Assembly (NCBI GenBank): GCA_039619475.1
Contig: CM077115.1
Coordinates: forward strand, 398,384,557 to 398,448,556
DNA: 64,000 bases
From: Icerya purchasi
Lineage: Eukaryota > Arthropoda > Insecta > Hemiptera > Monophlebidae
Direction of reading: 5' to 3'
The notes under the pieces are model-generated. The model made no database searches and had not been told where the DNA came from. It saw only the letters and a list, made by a program, of their open reading frames with translations. The stretch's first letter is position 1, and the number at the start of each line of letters is the position of its first letter. Positions 36,740-48,998 of the stretch are shown here, piece after piece. Both the position numbers and the translations under genes were made by a program.

Positions 36740-37400
36740 AAATAGCCTATAAAAGCCGGAACTGGCGCCTCCCGCTAATCCGAACCCCAAAACTATGTTT
36801 GCAGGCCGAAAACAAACCCAAGTATTTTTTCAGGGGGCGAAACGTACCCCAATTCTTGTTCCCGAACTCAGAATTCACCCAAGTTCCCCTATTTACCCCG
36901 TTTCACCCTTCCCGTTCCCTTGCAGTCCCGATAATCCGAACACCCTGTCCCCCAGAAAAGGACCCCAACCACAATTCTTGTTCTGGAGATATAAAGTAAC
37001 CTAATTTTTAAGTTCACTTGTATATATAATTAAATTATAACCGGATTTCCCGTCAGGGGATCCAAAATTCACCCAAACCTTTACGCTTTAGGCTGTGGGC
37101 AGTCTGGAAAGCAGAACACCCTTTCCCCCCGGAAAATGGTCCCGAACCAAAATACCCCAGGCTGCTCCATACGGATAATCCAAACGCCGACCGACAGAAA
37201 AGGGCCTCCAATATATATTTTAATATTTACTTGCATGTATTTAAATTAGAGCCCTCATTTTCCGTCGGTGTACACAAACTTCACCTAAGTATACCCTCTC
37301 GCGCTATTACTTGCTAATCCGAACACTAGCTCCAAGAAAGAAACCTCGACCCTTGTCCCGGACATACCGGTTATCCGAACCGTTTAAAAATTAACCGATA
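36740..37400. repeat. Diverged tandem repeat containing GGATAATCCGAAC-type motif
   Basis: The motif (G/C)(A/T)TAATCCGAAC recurs near 36773, 36930, 37176 (one change) and 37314, with a related GGTTATCCGAACC near 37369. Several copies are followed by CACC-rich, CCCCC(A/C)GAAAAGG-type and CCC(G)AACCA sequence. The stretch is C-rich against AT-rich flanks. It contains paired frames at 36795-37004 that I consider non-coding. It may be a decayed minisatellite or the ends of pogo/Tigger-like elements. Confidence 0.5.
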
Positions 37401-39193
37401 AGTTACATTTAAAGTATGAAACTAACCTTAGTCCTCTTTGTTCATTCATTCCCCTTTTAGCGTCATTTTATAATACATAATTTACATATTTTTCCGTGCC
37501 CGCCATATTTTTTTAGTTACAATTTTTCATATAATAACTAATCCCTGCTCTGTTGTCTAAACCTATCCAGTATTCTAAACTGTTTAAGAATTAACCAATA
37601 ATTTAAGTCTATAGCCCGAAGTTAACCTTAGCCTACTTTGCCTCTTCAATCCCATTTATTGATCGACTATAATATACATTATTTATTTTTTCTTATCCTC
37701 CCAATCATCCTAGCCGCTATGGAAGCCTACCATCAAATCCTGCGCACGCGCAGCCGCCACCACCGCCGTTTTCATATCTAATACATTACATTCTATTTGC
37801 TTTTACCATGACCACCAAAGTCCCGACCGTGCCCCCGCTACCCTCGACGTTTCGTATTGAGCAGTAATCATTTTTTATGAGTCCGCCGCATAAGAGCACT
37901 ATTAATTCCCACGCACGCTTGCATACAGCGCTGTGATAACCGGTACCAACGCATGCCGTCTATTCACAGCATGCATATTGATCTTGAACATTTTTTCTGC
38001 ATTAGCTTCGGGAACGTATCACATTAGTCCTTCACACGTGCCACACGCAGCCGTATATATTTAATTTTTAATTACCGATATTTAATTATTTTTACCGGTA
38101 TTATTTTTTCCTACAAAATCACGCCATCATACATACTTTACATTGTCAAAATAATTTTAACCTTTGGATAGAGAAAATCTCCGGTCAAATAACAATTTTT
38201 TATCAACATCGTAATTATTTTTAATGTTAATCGTATCGCTACAAATATAATTTTTTTTATTTAATAACTCATCTGCATATTGGCCGCTTTGCGCCATTGT
38301 TGATACAAACGTCAATCTTTCTTTTCTAATAATTGCTAATTGTCATCAGGCCTGCTCGCGCCATTGTTGATGCAAACGTCAATCTTCCTTTTCCAGGAAT
38401 CAGTAATCTCTACAGGTATACAGCTCACCACTGCATCAGCCTTCGTCTGCACGAGTCACGCACCTTCAAGGTATTTGTGCGTTGCTCGTACGCTATTTAC
38501 TGTTATTCGACTGAAGAATATTTTTTAGAGTCGTCCACATGCACATATGTACGCACACATACGCATGTAAAAATCAACATCATTGTCACTGGCCACCTTC
38601 AAGGCGTGTACACCACATTGTTGTACCCGCCGATCTTCGCATTTCCGAGTGAAACAAACGTTGCTCTGCAGTCTAAAAAGTCCCCGCCCTCCACCAAGCA
38701 GTTCTTTCGCAACATTACTGAAGCGCGTATCAGGTAACGTTATTTCGTAACCTTTTCAAAGGGATAATTTACGGCATTCATGCACCTTTTCCAGGAGTCG
38801 TGGTGAAAGCGGGCAATCTCTCCAACTGAAAACCGGTTTGTCGGCCATTTTGCACACGACACTATTCCAAATCGGGGTAGGTAGTTACAATCCTGAACAA
38901 GTTTCTCACTTGTAATTTCCTCCTCATTGTGATCAGATCGTTTTAAAAAGTGATTTCAAATTTTTTTTTAATTTTTTTAATGAAATAAAAATATTTTTCA
39001 ATTATAAATGCTGATACAGTTAACGCAAGCAGCAACTCAAATTCAATTAATTCCGCCGAATTTATTCAGACTTTATTTGCGAGTGATAGCAACTCGCTTA
39101 CGTCGTCCCCTGCAGTCAGATGATGTTTATTAATCAACAGAATCAACATCTTTTGTACGTAAAATCGTTGGTCAAATATTATTATGGGATCGG
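37401..39193. other. Unassigned sequence with a 30-bp direct duplication
   Basis: CGCCATTGTTGATACAAACG at about 38293 and CGCCATTGTTGATGCAAACG at about 38361 are near-identical 30-bp segments 68 bp apart. A 134-codon plus frame at 38333-38737 overlaps the second; it has no motif I recognise and I do not call it a gene. Confidence 0.4.
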
Positions 39194-39697
39194 ATGAATA
39201 TAGCAAAATATTTTGTAGATTTCATCGTCCATATGAATTCTGATTATGGTTTTCTAGTAACCGAACTAGCGATGATTGATATGTCTGGCGGTCGGCGTTT
39301 GCATACACTTTACAAACCAAGCAGAGCATGGCCTGCATCAGAAATGCCGCATTTACAATGCTCTTTGGTAAGTCATTACTTGAAAAACCTTTCCATATTC
39401 TCCTGTCCGGGAAGAAACATTCATGGCATGCGACGTATTCACGAATTTTAACCACATATGCACAACTTATATTATTGGAACTTAACGAAAAGTCTAAATT
39501 GTTGCGCGACTTGGACTACGAAGTCGTTAATGTGGAGAAAGTCTTTCGACTACCTAGTGTTGATGATCTACATCAAGAGTACTTTGGTAACTTATAAGCA
39601 CCATAATGAGAATGATATTTTTCATTGTGCGCTGAAAAATGTTATGGTAATGAAGATCTGGTACGATCACGTTATCCATCCGTTGAAACATGAATAA
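39194..39697 (+). pseudogene. Exonuclease-like mobile-element protein fragment, broken
   Basis: Two frames carry adjoining parts. The first (39194-39451) has KYFVDFIVHM and LVTELAMIDMSGGRRL then TLYKPSRAWPASEMP. The second (to about 39597) has LLELNEKSKLLRDLDYEVVN and FRLPSVDDL, followed by HCALKNVMVMKIWYDHVI. The Asp in FVDF and Glu in TELAMID are placed as in DEDD-type 3'-5' exonuclease folds. I associate the overall pattern with multicopy insect proteins of unknown function that lie in mobile DNA. That recognition is from memory. Frameshifts and stops inactivate it. Confidence 0.45.
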
Positions 39698-40073
39698 TCT
39701 CAATATAAATGATTTAAGTCAGTTGTTCATTGCAGCCACCAAAGAAATGATAATTACATTATTTCCAAGTTGCATTGGAGGCATTTATATATGTTTACCA
39801 GATACATTAAAACAGGATAATACAATAAAATTATTTCTACCCTGTTACGATCACGAGCAATATCGATGGCGATTCATTACGATGGAATATTCGAAATTGT
39901 CAACGTTAAATTTACGCGGATTAAAAAATTCAACAAGCTTCGGCGAATCCAATCACCAAACGCAAAATTTAAGTACTGGAGATGCGTGGAGCCTATCCAA
40001 ACCGTTTTCGAGCATAACAACAATCTACGATGTGATGCATTCAGTTGGCGTAATATGCATAATATGTAAATAA
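39690..40073 (+). pseudogene. Unknown broken ORF next to the exonuclease-like fragment
   Basis: Two overlapping frames, 39690-40073 and 39866-40069, look like one protein with a slip near 39870. It begins MNNLNINDLSQLFIAATKE, and DHEQYRW leads into IHYDGIFEIVNVKFTRIKKF, VEPIQTVFEHNN and RCDAFSWRN in the second frame. A TAA stop (40066-40068) overlaps an AATAAA signal (40068-40073). The start codon overlaps the end of the previous fragment, which suggests compact, element- or virus-like gene packing. I do not recognise the family. Confidence 0.4.
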
Positions 40074-42294
40074 AAATAGACACTTTATTTTTTCGCTGCA
40101 TTTTTTATTATTTTAAACTTTTTACATTGTTTCATAAAAAATACATCGCATTTATGTATATATGTATGTAATTTTAATGTATCATAATAATACATATTTT
40201 TTTCCTACATTTTATTTTATTTCATCGTCTTATAATTAATTAAAATATTTTTCGGATACATCACCGCCATTTTAGTACCGATCACGTTATTTATTATTTC
40301 ATACCATTTAGTGTGTTGTACGGGTGAATCCGAAACAATATTATGTAACCGTTCATTTAAATTTAAATAATATTTTTCTTAAATATCATGAATTTTCTGA
40401 TAATTATTAGTCTTTACAAATATCTAAATCAGGTTCCGTTCTTTTCTCTTCTTTCATTTCTTTCATTTATCCTATTTGTACAATCATTATAAATTTAACG
40501 ACCTACACAGTTATAGAATGAGAGAGAGTGAGATAAAAGTATGTATTTTGTTATGATACACCCTCTCACCTTTAGAGATTGATGTATACCTTTGCAGTAT
40601 TTTAAATGTAGAAATATCATATTTACCAATGTTTTTTCGGTAATCCCAGAGACTTTTTATTTTGACCAACTTCAAAATATACAGGTTAGATTCTTTTTTA
40701 ATTTAATAGTGCAAACGTTGTTTTGTTTTTTCATTTTTTGACTTATTCATACAAGCATTCAAGTCTAATAACACACTTCACTCAATCTATCATTCTTACC
40801 AGATATTCAATCGACTTAATAACAGAACATAGCACAGACACTTTTTTTTTTATTTATTTTTTCTACGTATATGCATCTATACAAAACACGTGCAAATATT
40901 AGACACTCAGAGTGTACAGTAATGTATTTTTAATCATTGTTACCCATTTATTATTATTTTTCCTCTATTATTACTAACATCATCACTTCATTCACTCTTT
41001 ACACTAACGTATAACTTCTACAAACTTCGCATTATCAAACAGATGATACTAGAGGGGAAAAAATCTCTGATGAAAATATTATTTGATTATTTGATTATAA
41101 TTTTCACGCGTGAAGTGCAACATCCATTCAAATTTTAATTTCAAAACATGCGAGTATACATATATATATATATATTCACAATCTCTTACAGTGATTAATT
41201 CCAAATCGAAATATTCATAGTACAATCTATAATAGAATCAGAAGCATGAACGTGTTATTTCATTTAAATTTAAATATTATTTTTCTAATGCAACATGATT
41301 TTTAAGATTAAATATTATTACAGATAATTGATTAGTTTTCCTAACACACGTTGTACTACTGTTTCTTCTTTAATTTCTTGTTATCTCAATTGATATATAA
41401 CATCCCTGAGAAACAATATTTATTTTCAAAAATTTCGAGCATTCCACGCCCCTCGGGGTCTAATTTTGACATTGGGAACTGGATGCTCCAAACCAGAAAA
41501 ATAAACGGGAATGTACGTATTTTTAACCTTGTTCATAATTTCTAAACTATGACACTCTCTCATCGTCAAGAAAGGGCATACGTCATTTTTCGCGTTTTTT
41601 TTTAACTTTACGGAATCTTTGGAAGTTTCGTTAAGGAAATGAAATACGGTTTCGCTCCCGAGGAATAACTATATTTTTCCTATGAAGTGGTTCTTTATAC
41701 GTATGTTTGAGAAACGTTTTGGTTTCTCCAACGTTTTTACTCGGGCTAATAGTTAAGTAAACTTCCTTTTTTTTTTGCAGTTTTGAGCCCAATGAGGGGT
41801 AGGAAGGGGGGGGGGAATCATTTTTTATCATAATTTTTTTGATTTTATGAAATAACTCCCGCATTTTATTTTATATTTTGAATTTCACCTTTAAAGGTTT
41901 ATCTCGTGATAAGTTATGATTTTTTAAGTGATTTTTGAGGTCGTTTCTAAATATCATATTATATATTCTTATTGGTTTTTTGGGGTTTTTGCCGCCCAGG
42001 GTAATCGGTCATCTTGAAGTTATAGATCGTTTTAAAGAAAATTTTAATTGTAATTTATGTTCTAAATTTGAAGTTTATAAGTCAAACCGTTCGTGAGTTA
42101 TTGATTTTTATATGATATTTTTGTCGTTTCTGAACTATTTTATTAGGATTCCGTACAATGTACGGAAATCCTAAAAATGTAACCGACTATTGCTTAACAT
42201 TTAAAACTAAAACAATGGAAAATTATTTTTCGGTTTTAGGAAATTAATGATGTTTTTCATCGGAGGAGGCAAAATTTATTTATATATTTAAGAT
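40074..42294. other. Intron sequence with simple repeats and a palindrome
   Basis: (TA)n is at about 41157-41174. A palindrome with arms GGATTCCGTACA and TGTACGGAAATCC lies at about 42149-42174, shortly upstream of SINE copy 2. No gene. Confidence 0.5.
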
Positions 42295-42640
42295 GTCGTC
42301 GCGATAGCCAGTTGCTAGAGCGCTTGACTTCCGTTACGGAGGTCACGGGTTCGATCCCGAGCGACGACGAACTTATTGCAAGAATTAAGAAATAAAATAA
42401 TCGTACAACATCATTTGCGCGCTAGGTCAGTACACAGCAGACCCACAGGGGGACTGCACTTGTATATCGATAAATCAAACGATTACTAATCAGTTCCGAA
42501 TGTAGTCTTGCGTGCGTACACCTGCGTTCCATATAATAATTGCCTAGTACACTACCCCTATATCTGTACAGCTGAGATGTACGAATAGGTAGTACCCACC
42601 AACCATTAGGTTGAGGAAAGAAAGAAGAAAATAAGATATT
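42295..42640 (+). repeat. tRNA-derived SINE, copy 2 (full head)
   Basis: The head at 42295-42370 folds like a tRNA: GTCGTCGC pairs with GCGACGAC, the A-box-like GATAGCCAGTTGCTAGAGCG follows, and the B-box GGTTCGATCCC is at 42348-42358. The body contains GCGCTAGGTCAGTACACAGC, CAGTTCCGAATGTAGTCTTG and CCTATATCTGTACAGCTGAG, shared with copy 3. The 3' end is purine-rich (GGAAAGAAAGAAGAAAATAAG). The anticodon loop (CGTTACG) lacks the normal U33, so this is a SINE head, not a tRNA gene. Confidence 0.88.
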
Positions 42641-45093
42641 CAAGATAGAAACTTGATAATTCTCCCCATTTTTTTCTCTCGGTAATTTCCAGCAAATAAT
42701 AAATATGTAATAATAAAAAAAAAAAAAAAAAAAAAAAAAAATCGACACTTTTAATATAATTCCCGGTAACACAAATTTGAAGTTTTTTGTTTTGCGATGA
42801 CAAATTTTATTAGCTTAAGATAATTAAAAAATCAAGAGAGCTTCGTATCCTTAAACTAAATTTGGCATTGGAAAAAGTTTAATTTTTCACAATATACTAA
42901 CACTGACCGCACCGAAAAGGGTAAAGTAGAAGTTTCTTTCTTTTGACAGCCTTTCTTTTCCTTACATCATGTGATTATTACAAGTTTGACAGGCTGTGAG
43001 ACGATTTGAAGCTTCAAACGTTGAACTTACAATTAGTCGAACTCCTTGACTTCTCGACTACCACGCTCTTCTAAAGATTACGGAATATGCAGAAAAAGAT
43101 TTTACGACTAAAAATGTATGTTAGATTCGAATTTTACTTACAAGTACAAAAATACAAAATTATTAATTTTTAGAGACCATTCTGGAAAATTTTATAAAAT
43201 ATTTGCAAAAACTAAAATTAAGAAGTCTGACAGAAATAACTATATAATTAATAAAATTTAAAGGAAGAAAGAAAATTTGGGACAAAAAGACAATCGAATA
43301 AAAAGGAAAAAAAATGAAAAAGAGGGCAGATGGTCAAAAAGACGAGCCGACGATGGGCAAAATCGATAAAACCAAGTGATTTAAGAACGCCAAGTTGCCG
43401 AAATAAGCAGAAAACGGCCCAATATGTGCGAAAATAGGGGCATAATGGTAGAAACTAAATAAAAAGGAAAATATAAATATTTTTGTTAAACCGGTATAAA
43501 TTACAATAGAAAGATACGTATTTCAATGACGTATATTGTGTAATCCGGAATATATATATGTTCTTCAAATTTGCTATCGTACGAGCAATACTATTTTATA
43601 CCATTTCAGTGTTGACAACTTTAATAACGCAGAAAGCAAAGAGTAAATGTAAATTTGAACCGGCTGCGCACGCGAAAATTTTCGCCGTTTTCCTGCCTTA
43701 CTTAGCCACCGCATTCAGAGTGGAAATTATTCTGGTACATTAACTCGCAGGAACCTTCTATTTATATTCAAATACGATAACCAGACGTTATCTAAATGTC
43801 TGAGGAGAAACAGCATCAAATTTATTCAAGCTGAAAAGATGTATAAATGACACGAATGAGAGCGGCGCAAGTACCACCGGCAAAGCCGCTGCTGACTGTG
43901 CAATCAGAATACAGTGAAATCGGTGGGCCATCCTTCATAAGCGTGAAAAACATTATTAAATCATTTATTTTTGAAAAAGCATTTGTAATTAAGAAAAAAG
44001 AAAAAAAATGAATTACAATTTACGAAAAACATAACGAACTAATATAACAAATGCAAAAGAAAAAAATAGTAAAAATTCGCTAAAGATAGCGTAATTATCG
44101 CGAATCTAAAGAGGATTTTAAAAATTCCCTCAACGGCGCGACACTGTCGTTACCAATTGAGAATGTAATTTTTATTTACTTGTACTGTTCGGTAACTATT
44201 AAAAAATAAAAATTAATCTTCGTTAGAAAAAAAAAAAAAAGAGAACAATTTAAAAAATCGGTTTAAATGAATTTACGATTGATAATAAGAAACGAAATTA
44301 AAAAATAGGGATATAGTGTTTTAAAGAAATTAACGCGAGTGTAGTTTCAAGTCAATATGTTGAATTTTTAGATTTATGCAGCCTGCTGAAGAATTAACAT
44401 GAGGTGCAATGTTGTTTATTTTTTTCTATAAAATCATCTCTACTAATCAGCGGTTTAAATAAGGAAATAAAGTGTGTGTAAATACACGGAACTTCGTGAT
44501 AACAAGAAAAAGAATAAAGTACCAAAAAATTGTATTAATTCATAGAGTGTAAACGATCCCCGTTACGTAAAGCGCGTTGAGTAAGAAACTAATTAGAATA
44601 ATATGGTTATAAATTTTGTAATTAGTAAAAAATTACAGCTCAAGCAAGTTACAGCTGCTGCTCGATTAATTTTTAACATGATCATTTTTTTTTCTTCTTT
44701 TTTCTTTAAAAAAAGCATTTATTTCAAAAAGGAAATAAAATCGTTTTAATATTCAATTTCTCAGAGAAAGAAAGCAAATTACAGAAACATGCATTAAAGA
44801 ACACGGTTCTATTTCTGATCATGCAAAGTAACATGCTTAAGCTAGCATGCATCTTAAGAAATCGTTTTCTTACATCATGCATGGGAGAAAGTTTTTTTGC
44901 GGTAATTATTTTCCATACCTATGCATTAAAATTCCTAAACGGCTGTAATAAAATAATATCTGTGTTATTAATTATATACATACATATATATGTCCGATGC
45001 ATTTAACTTATGTACATCAGAAACTCAATAGAACTTACCATCGGAGGTTATTACTAATTTGAGACAAATTTATTTTATTACATCAACTCTGGC

Positions 45094-45131
<38 letters not shown>

Positions 45132-47135
45132 TTTGAATATTTAAATATAATTTGAACATACAAGTAAATAAGTACGTTCTAGTTACATGTAGTACGTAAA
45201 AGTTTTCTTTTGGTGCAGGAATCGAAACTATATTTAGCATCAAAAGAAAGTAACTAAAAAATAAAACCGACTGTTTCGAAAAAATGGTGGTAAGTATGCC
45301 ATAAAACTGCGTAATAGAACGAAAGTAATGAAGTTAATGAAATAAGGTAAATTTAGTTTGGATAAATTTATTTTAATTAAATAATCGGCCGCGGCGTAAT
45401 TAAATTATAAACGAGACTAAAGAGATAAAAATCTATTAATATTTAACACGATTAATAAAAGAAAATAAATTATACTACGAGTCTAATAACGTTGAACGTT
45501 TATCAGCGAATGATGATGCACTGAAAACTGTGAAAAGAAAAAAAAATTCTCCGCGCGCAATAAAACAAAATAAAATGTTTAGTCACGTCATAGACAGACA
45601 AAAAAACGCAAATTAATCAAATTAATAATGCAAACAGAGTTTAAGGGCGAAATCATAGTTGAGTAGTTTTAGAAAATAGGTCAAGATAAATAGAAACAAG
45701 AGAACTTGTCTTTCGAAAATTCAATCTGCTAAAGACGATTATAAACTCTGGAGGTAATACGAAAAAAAAAAAAAATAAAAAAAAAATAAAGATTGAAAAT
45801 CTGATACGATAACGAATGATAATTCAGAAAAAATTAAAACAGCCCTCCTGAAGATGGACAGATCGAAACAAGAAAAAGTTACGAAAAACCTATGGAAAAA
45901 TAAACATAACACCGTTCGTCAAATATATCGCTAATTAAAAGCGCGGGAAACCCCCGTTCAAAATGTTCATTAATAAGCGCACAACAATCACAACTGAAAC
46001 GCCACACACCTGATTCAACATGAAATGCTTTTTAATCATGCAATAATTACTAAAAGCCTTTTTTAATAGGTTACGTGTTACTAACAATTTTTATAAATTA
46101 CGGCAATAAAATCGAAATTAAAAAATCAGTGCAGGATCTCCTATATAGTTTTAGAACTCGAATATTAATTAACTTTTACACGGCCAAAGTAATAATACGC
46201 ATAAAGAAATTCTTTGTAAGAATATCCGTACTTAAAATGATTCACGTACTACGTTTATTATTTTTTTCGTCATCATCATTAAAACACATCCTCCTGAAAG
46301 GTAGAGTAAATTGTTCGAGACAGAAATTAACGCAAGGGCTCGATCTTCAATAATCCGCCGAGATATTAAACTTCTGATTCGAGCCCGAAATTTGGACATT
46401 AACAAATTTGATATTTAATGTGTTACATAATGAATAAATTATTATACGAATTCGCGACGGCTTCTTAGACTATTAAAAATTTGAAGTAACGGTGAAATTT
46501 TATAAAAATATTATGCATGCAAAATATTTTTCATACAATATATGTGTATACGTATTAAACATAACTGAATCGTTTGAAATTTATCCTACAAATTAGCGGG
46601 GTATAATTGAAGTAGAATTTTTTTTCTAACGCAGATAATGATCTACACTGGAAAAGCGTCAACGCAGTATTACCAATATTTGAATATAGATAAAGAATTA
46701 AATTCGTAATGAAAGTGTCGCGGCGTGAAAAACACGAATGTATCTGAAAGTAAGCAATTCCTAAGTTTACTGCAAGTATTCGTGTTCGTTTAACGTCTCA
46801 CAGGTGTCTGATTAAGATGAAATTTGGACTGAAAGTCTCAATTATATGAAAGGCGTTTTACGTTTGAAATGGACGTCGACTTTCACAAACGGCGATCGTA
46901 CGGTAACGAATTTGTCGAATGTCATGTAAACTTTAACGTAAAAACATTAAATTAAAATAAACATTATTTGCATACCGTATTCTGAAATAGATTTTTCGAA
47001 AAAAACGAAAAAAAAAACCTGGTATATGTGAAATTACACATGTACATCCCATTCGAACTACTATCATGCTTAGAGCAACAGTTAGAAACCGTTCATTAAA
47101 AGAGATCTGAATAAATAATTTTATCAGACAGTAAC
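42641..47135. other. Long intron segment, nothing recognised
   Basis: Contains an A-run at about 42716-42740, a purine-rich stretch at about 43260-43480, an A-run at about 44227-44240 and a (TA)n run at about 45096-45122. Frames of 60-92 codons (for example 43558-43743 and 46075-46353) show no motif or splice context. Confidence 0.5.
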
Positions 47136-47290
47136 CTTATTTCCGATAACCTTCCTTCGTTGCTTTGATTTTCGCTTAAGCTGCTGATGTTCGCTGATTC
47201 GACGTTAGATAGAATTTGAGACGGTACGTTATCTGCTGTTAGCTGTGGTACAGCCGGCAACAAATTTGCTGGACAGTTCTGCATTACCGA
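47136..47290 (-). CDS. Exon C of unidentified minus-strand gene
   Basis: A 155-base open exon read as 51 codons + 2 bases. The acceptor is CAATATTTCAG; the donor is AAG|GTTACTG. An alternative donor AAG|GTTATCG lies 15 bases upstream in the same phase. The peptide has SVMQNCPANLLPAVPQLTAD then NVESANISSLSENQSNEG, Ser/Asn-rich and acidic. Phase 0 entry fits exon B and the 2-base exit fits exon D. Confidence 0.6.
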
Positions 47291-48524
47291 CTGAAATATT
47301 GAAATTTTCATTTTAGACACGCATAATTATAGTGTTACAAAAATTAATTAGATGAATATGAAAAAAATTATTTTCTCATCTCCGTGTAATTGCTTATACG
47401 AGATAACTAGAATCATAATTTTTGCAATTTTCTTCATCTTCGCGCTTTTCTTCATTTAAACGCAGGCAAAATTTCAGTCAAATTCTTCAATTAATAGCCA
47501 TCGAAATAATAATAATAATCATCAGTAGCATCTAATCGAAGAATTAATTCCGAAATTGTTGATTATTTTTTCTTTACGTCCCATGTGACGACATCCTTTC
47601 TCCTCAAAAATGATGATTTTAATCGACCATTGCGTAGTAATCAACTACTTCGCAAAAGTAAATGAAATAATGATTTATATAAGTACCGAACATGAGTATA
47701 ATAGTACGGTATTATTTGTGCACTATGTTTAAACGGCGAATTCGCAAACTACATTCAGAAATTTACCGTTGTTAATAGATAATTTTTTCCAAATAAACGG
47801 CTATTTTAATGTTCCAATTAATTCGATTAAAGAAGGACTTGAAAAAACATTGATTTTTTTTCTTAGAAATCTACCGGTTTTAAACTTTTCAGAAGTAAAA
47901 TCTACATTGGTAAACTATTTTTACACATGAAAATTGTAGTAGCACTAAACATAATTTCGGAAAAATGTCTCGTTTCCTGAAAAAATCAGAACCGACGTGG
48001 TCAAAAAAAACACACAAAAAAAAAATTAAAGCTCATTTGCTGCATTCCTATTTTTATTGCTGAGTTGTTGTTCGTGATTACAAAACATATTTAATTTGTA
48101 CACAAAGTAGAAAGTGGACTACATATCGTATGTTCTGTAATTAATTTCCGTATTTCAATAGTCACGAGTGAGCTAATAATTCTGATATTATTCTCGATTA
48201 TTTGGCCCTTATCCGACCATGATTCTCGTAAGGAAGAGAAAGAGAGGTCACAGAATACACCTTTAAAAGAATTTAAAGTAACCTAATTTGCTCGTAACCA
48301 AAATTTGCAATTATATTTCTTTCGATTTTTTACGAAGATATTTTGATATTGTCATCGGTTCGACGCAGTCGATATTTAACCGACCAGTTTGTCGGCCTCT
48401 CTTCTTACCATTAGGATATTATCGCCCACCCGAAATTCCGGTCCATTAAATTTTCTTTTTTAAAACTTTTGTGAACTAACTGGATTCATTAAAGTAGTAC
48501 CACGAATAAAGAGATGCAAAGTTT
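47291..48524. other. Intron sequence, nothing recognised
   Basis: AT-rich, no frame with protein character. It ends at a T-run (about 48523-48541) that is the poly(A) tail of the minus-strand LINE fragment. Confidence 0.5.
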
Positions 48525-48998
48525 TTTTTTTTTTTTTTTTTTGGCTTATCAACCAGAAACCTCACCCAGAAACAATAGGAAGAAAAATTAACTAATTAAA
48601 ACTTAATACGATCGGAAATGGCAGAAATAAAGGAACCAATGACAGGAACAACAGATCGAGAAGGAAAGGACAGGATATACACAATAAGGAGCAGGAACTT
48701 TAAGAGGAATAAATAAAGGGAAGAGCGTTCCGCAGAAAGAGCAGAACACTGAAAGAAAATGTGATTAGCATCACATACAGCTGCTTCGTTAAGATGTAGA
48801 GGACAATAAGGAGGGGAAACCAAAAAGAGACGATAGCGGGAAGAGGGCAATAAAATGTGATTAAAGCGTAGGCGAATAATAGGGACAATGGCAGAACGTG
48901 GAAGAGAAGGGAATTCTGAGAACCAAGGATTAGTAGGAAGGTTAGGTTGAATTGAGAGGTAGAAGAAACGATCATTGGTAAAAGAGGAAGGGTACATA
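48525..48998 (-). pseudogene. LINE with RNase H, copy c (3' end)
   Basis: A 133-codon minus frame (48596-48997) covers the region after the RNase H domain. It has FPSLPRSAIVPIIRLRFNHI, then LHLNEAAVCDANHIFFQC, a Cys/His pattern typical of the C-terminal end of these ORFs. It closely matches copy b at 20675-21505. The tail GGCTTATCAACCAGAAACC (plus sense) is followed by about 19 T, i.e. a poly(A) tail on the minus strand. It is 5'-truncated at about 49000. Confidence 0.8.

Noticed and set aside
42295..42370. Possible functional tRNA gene
   Set aside because: The A- and B-boxes and acceptor stem are good, but the anticodon loop lacks U33, and the sequence continues into a SINE body shared with other copies.
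42422..42803. Minus-strand frames of 65-116 codons
   Set aside because: They are antisense to SINE copy 2 and run through its adjacent poly(A)-type tract.
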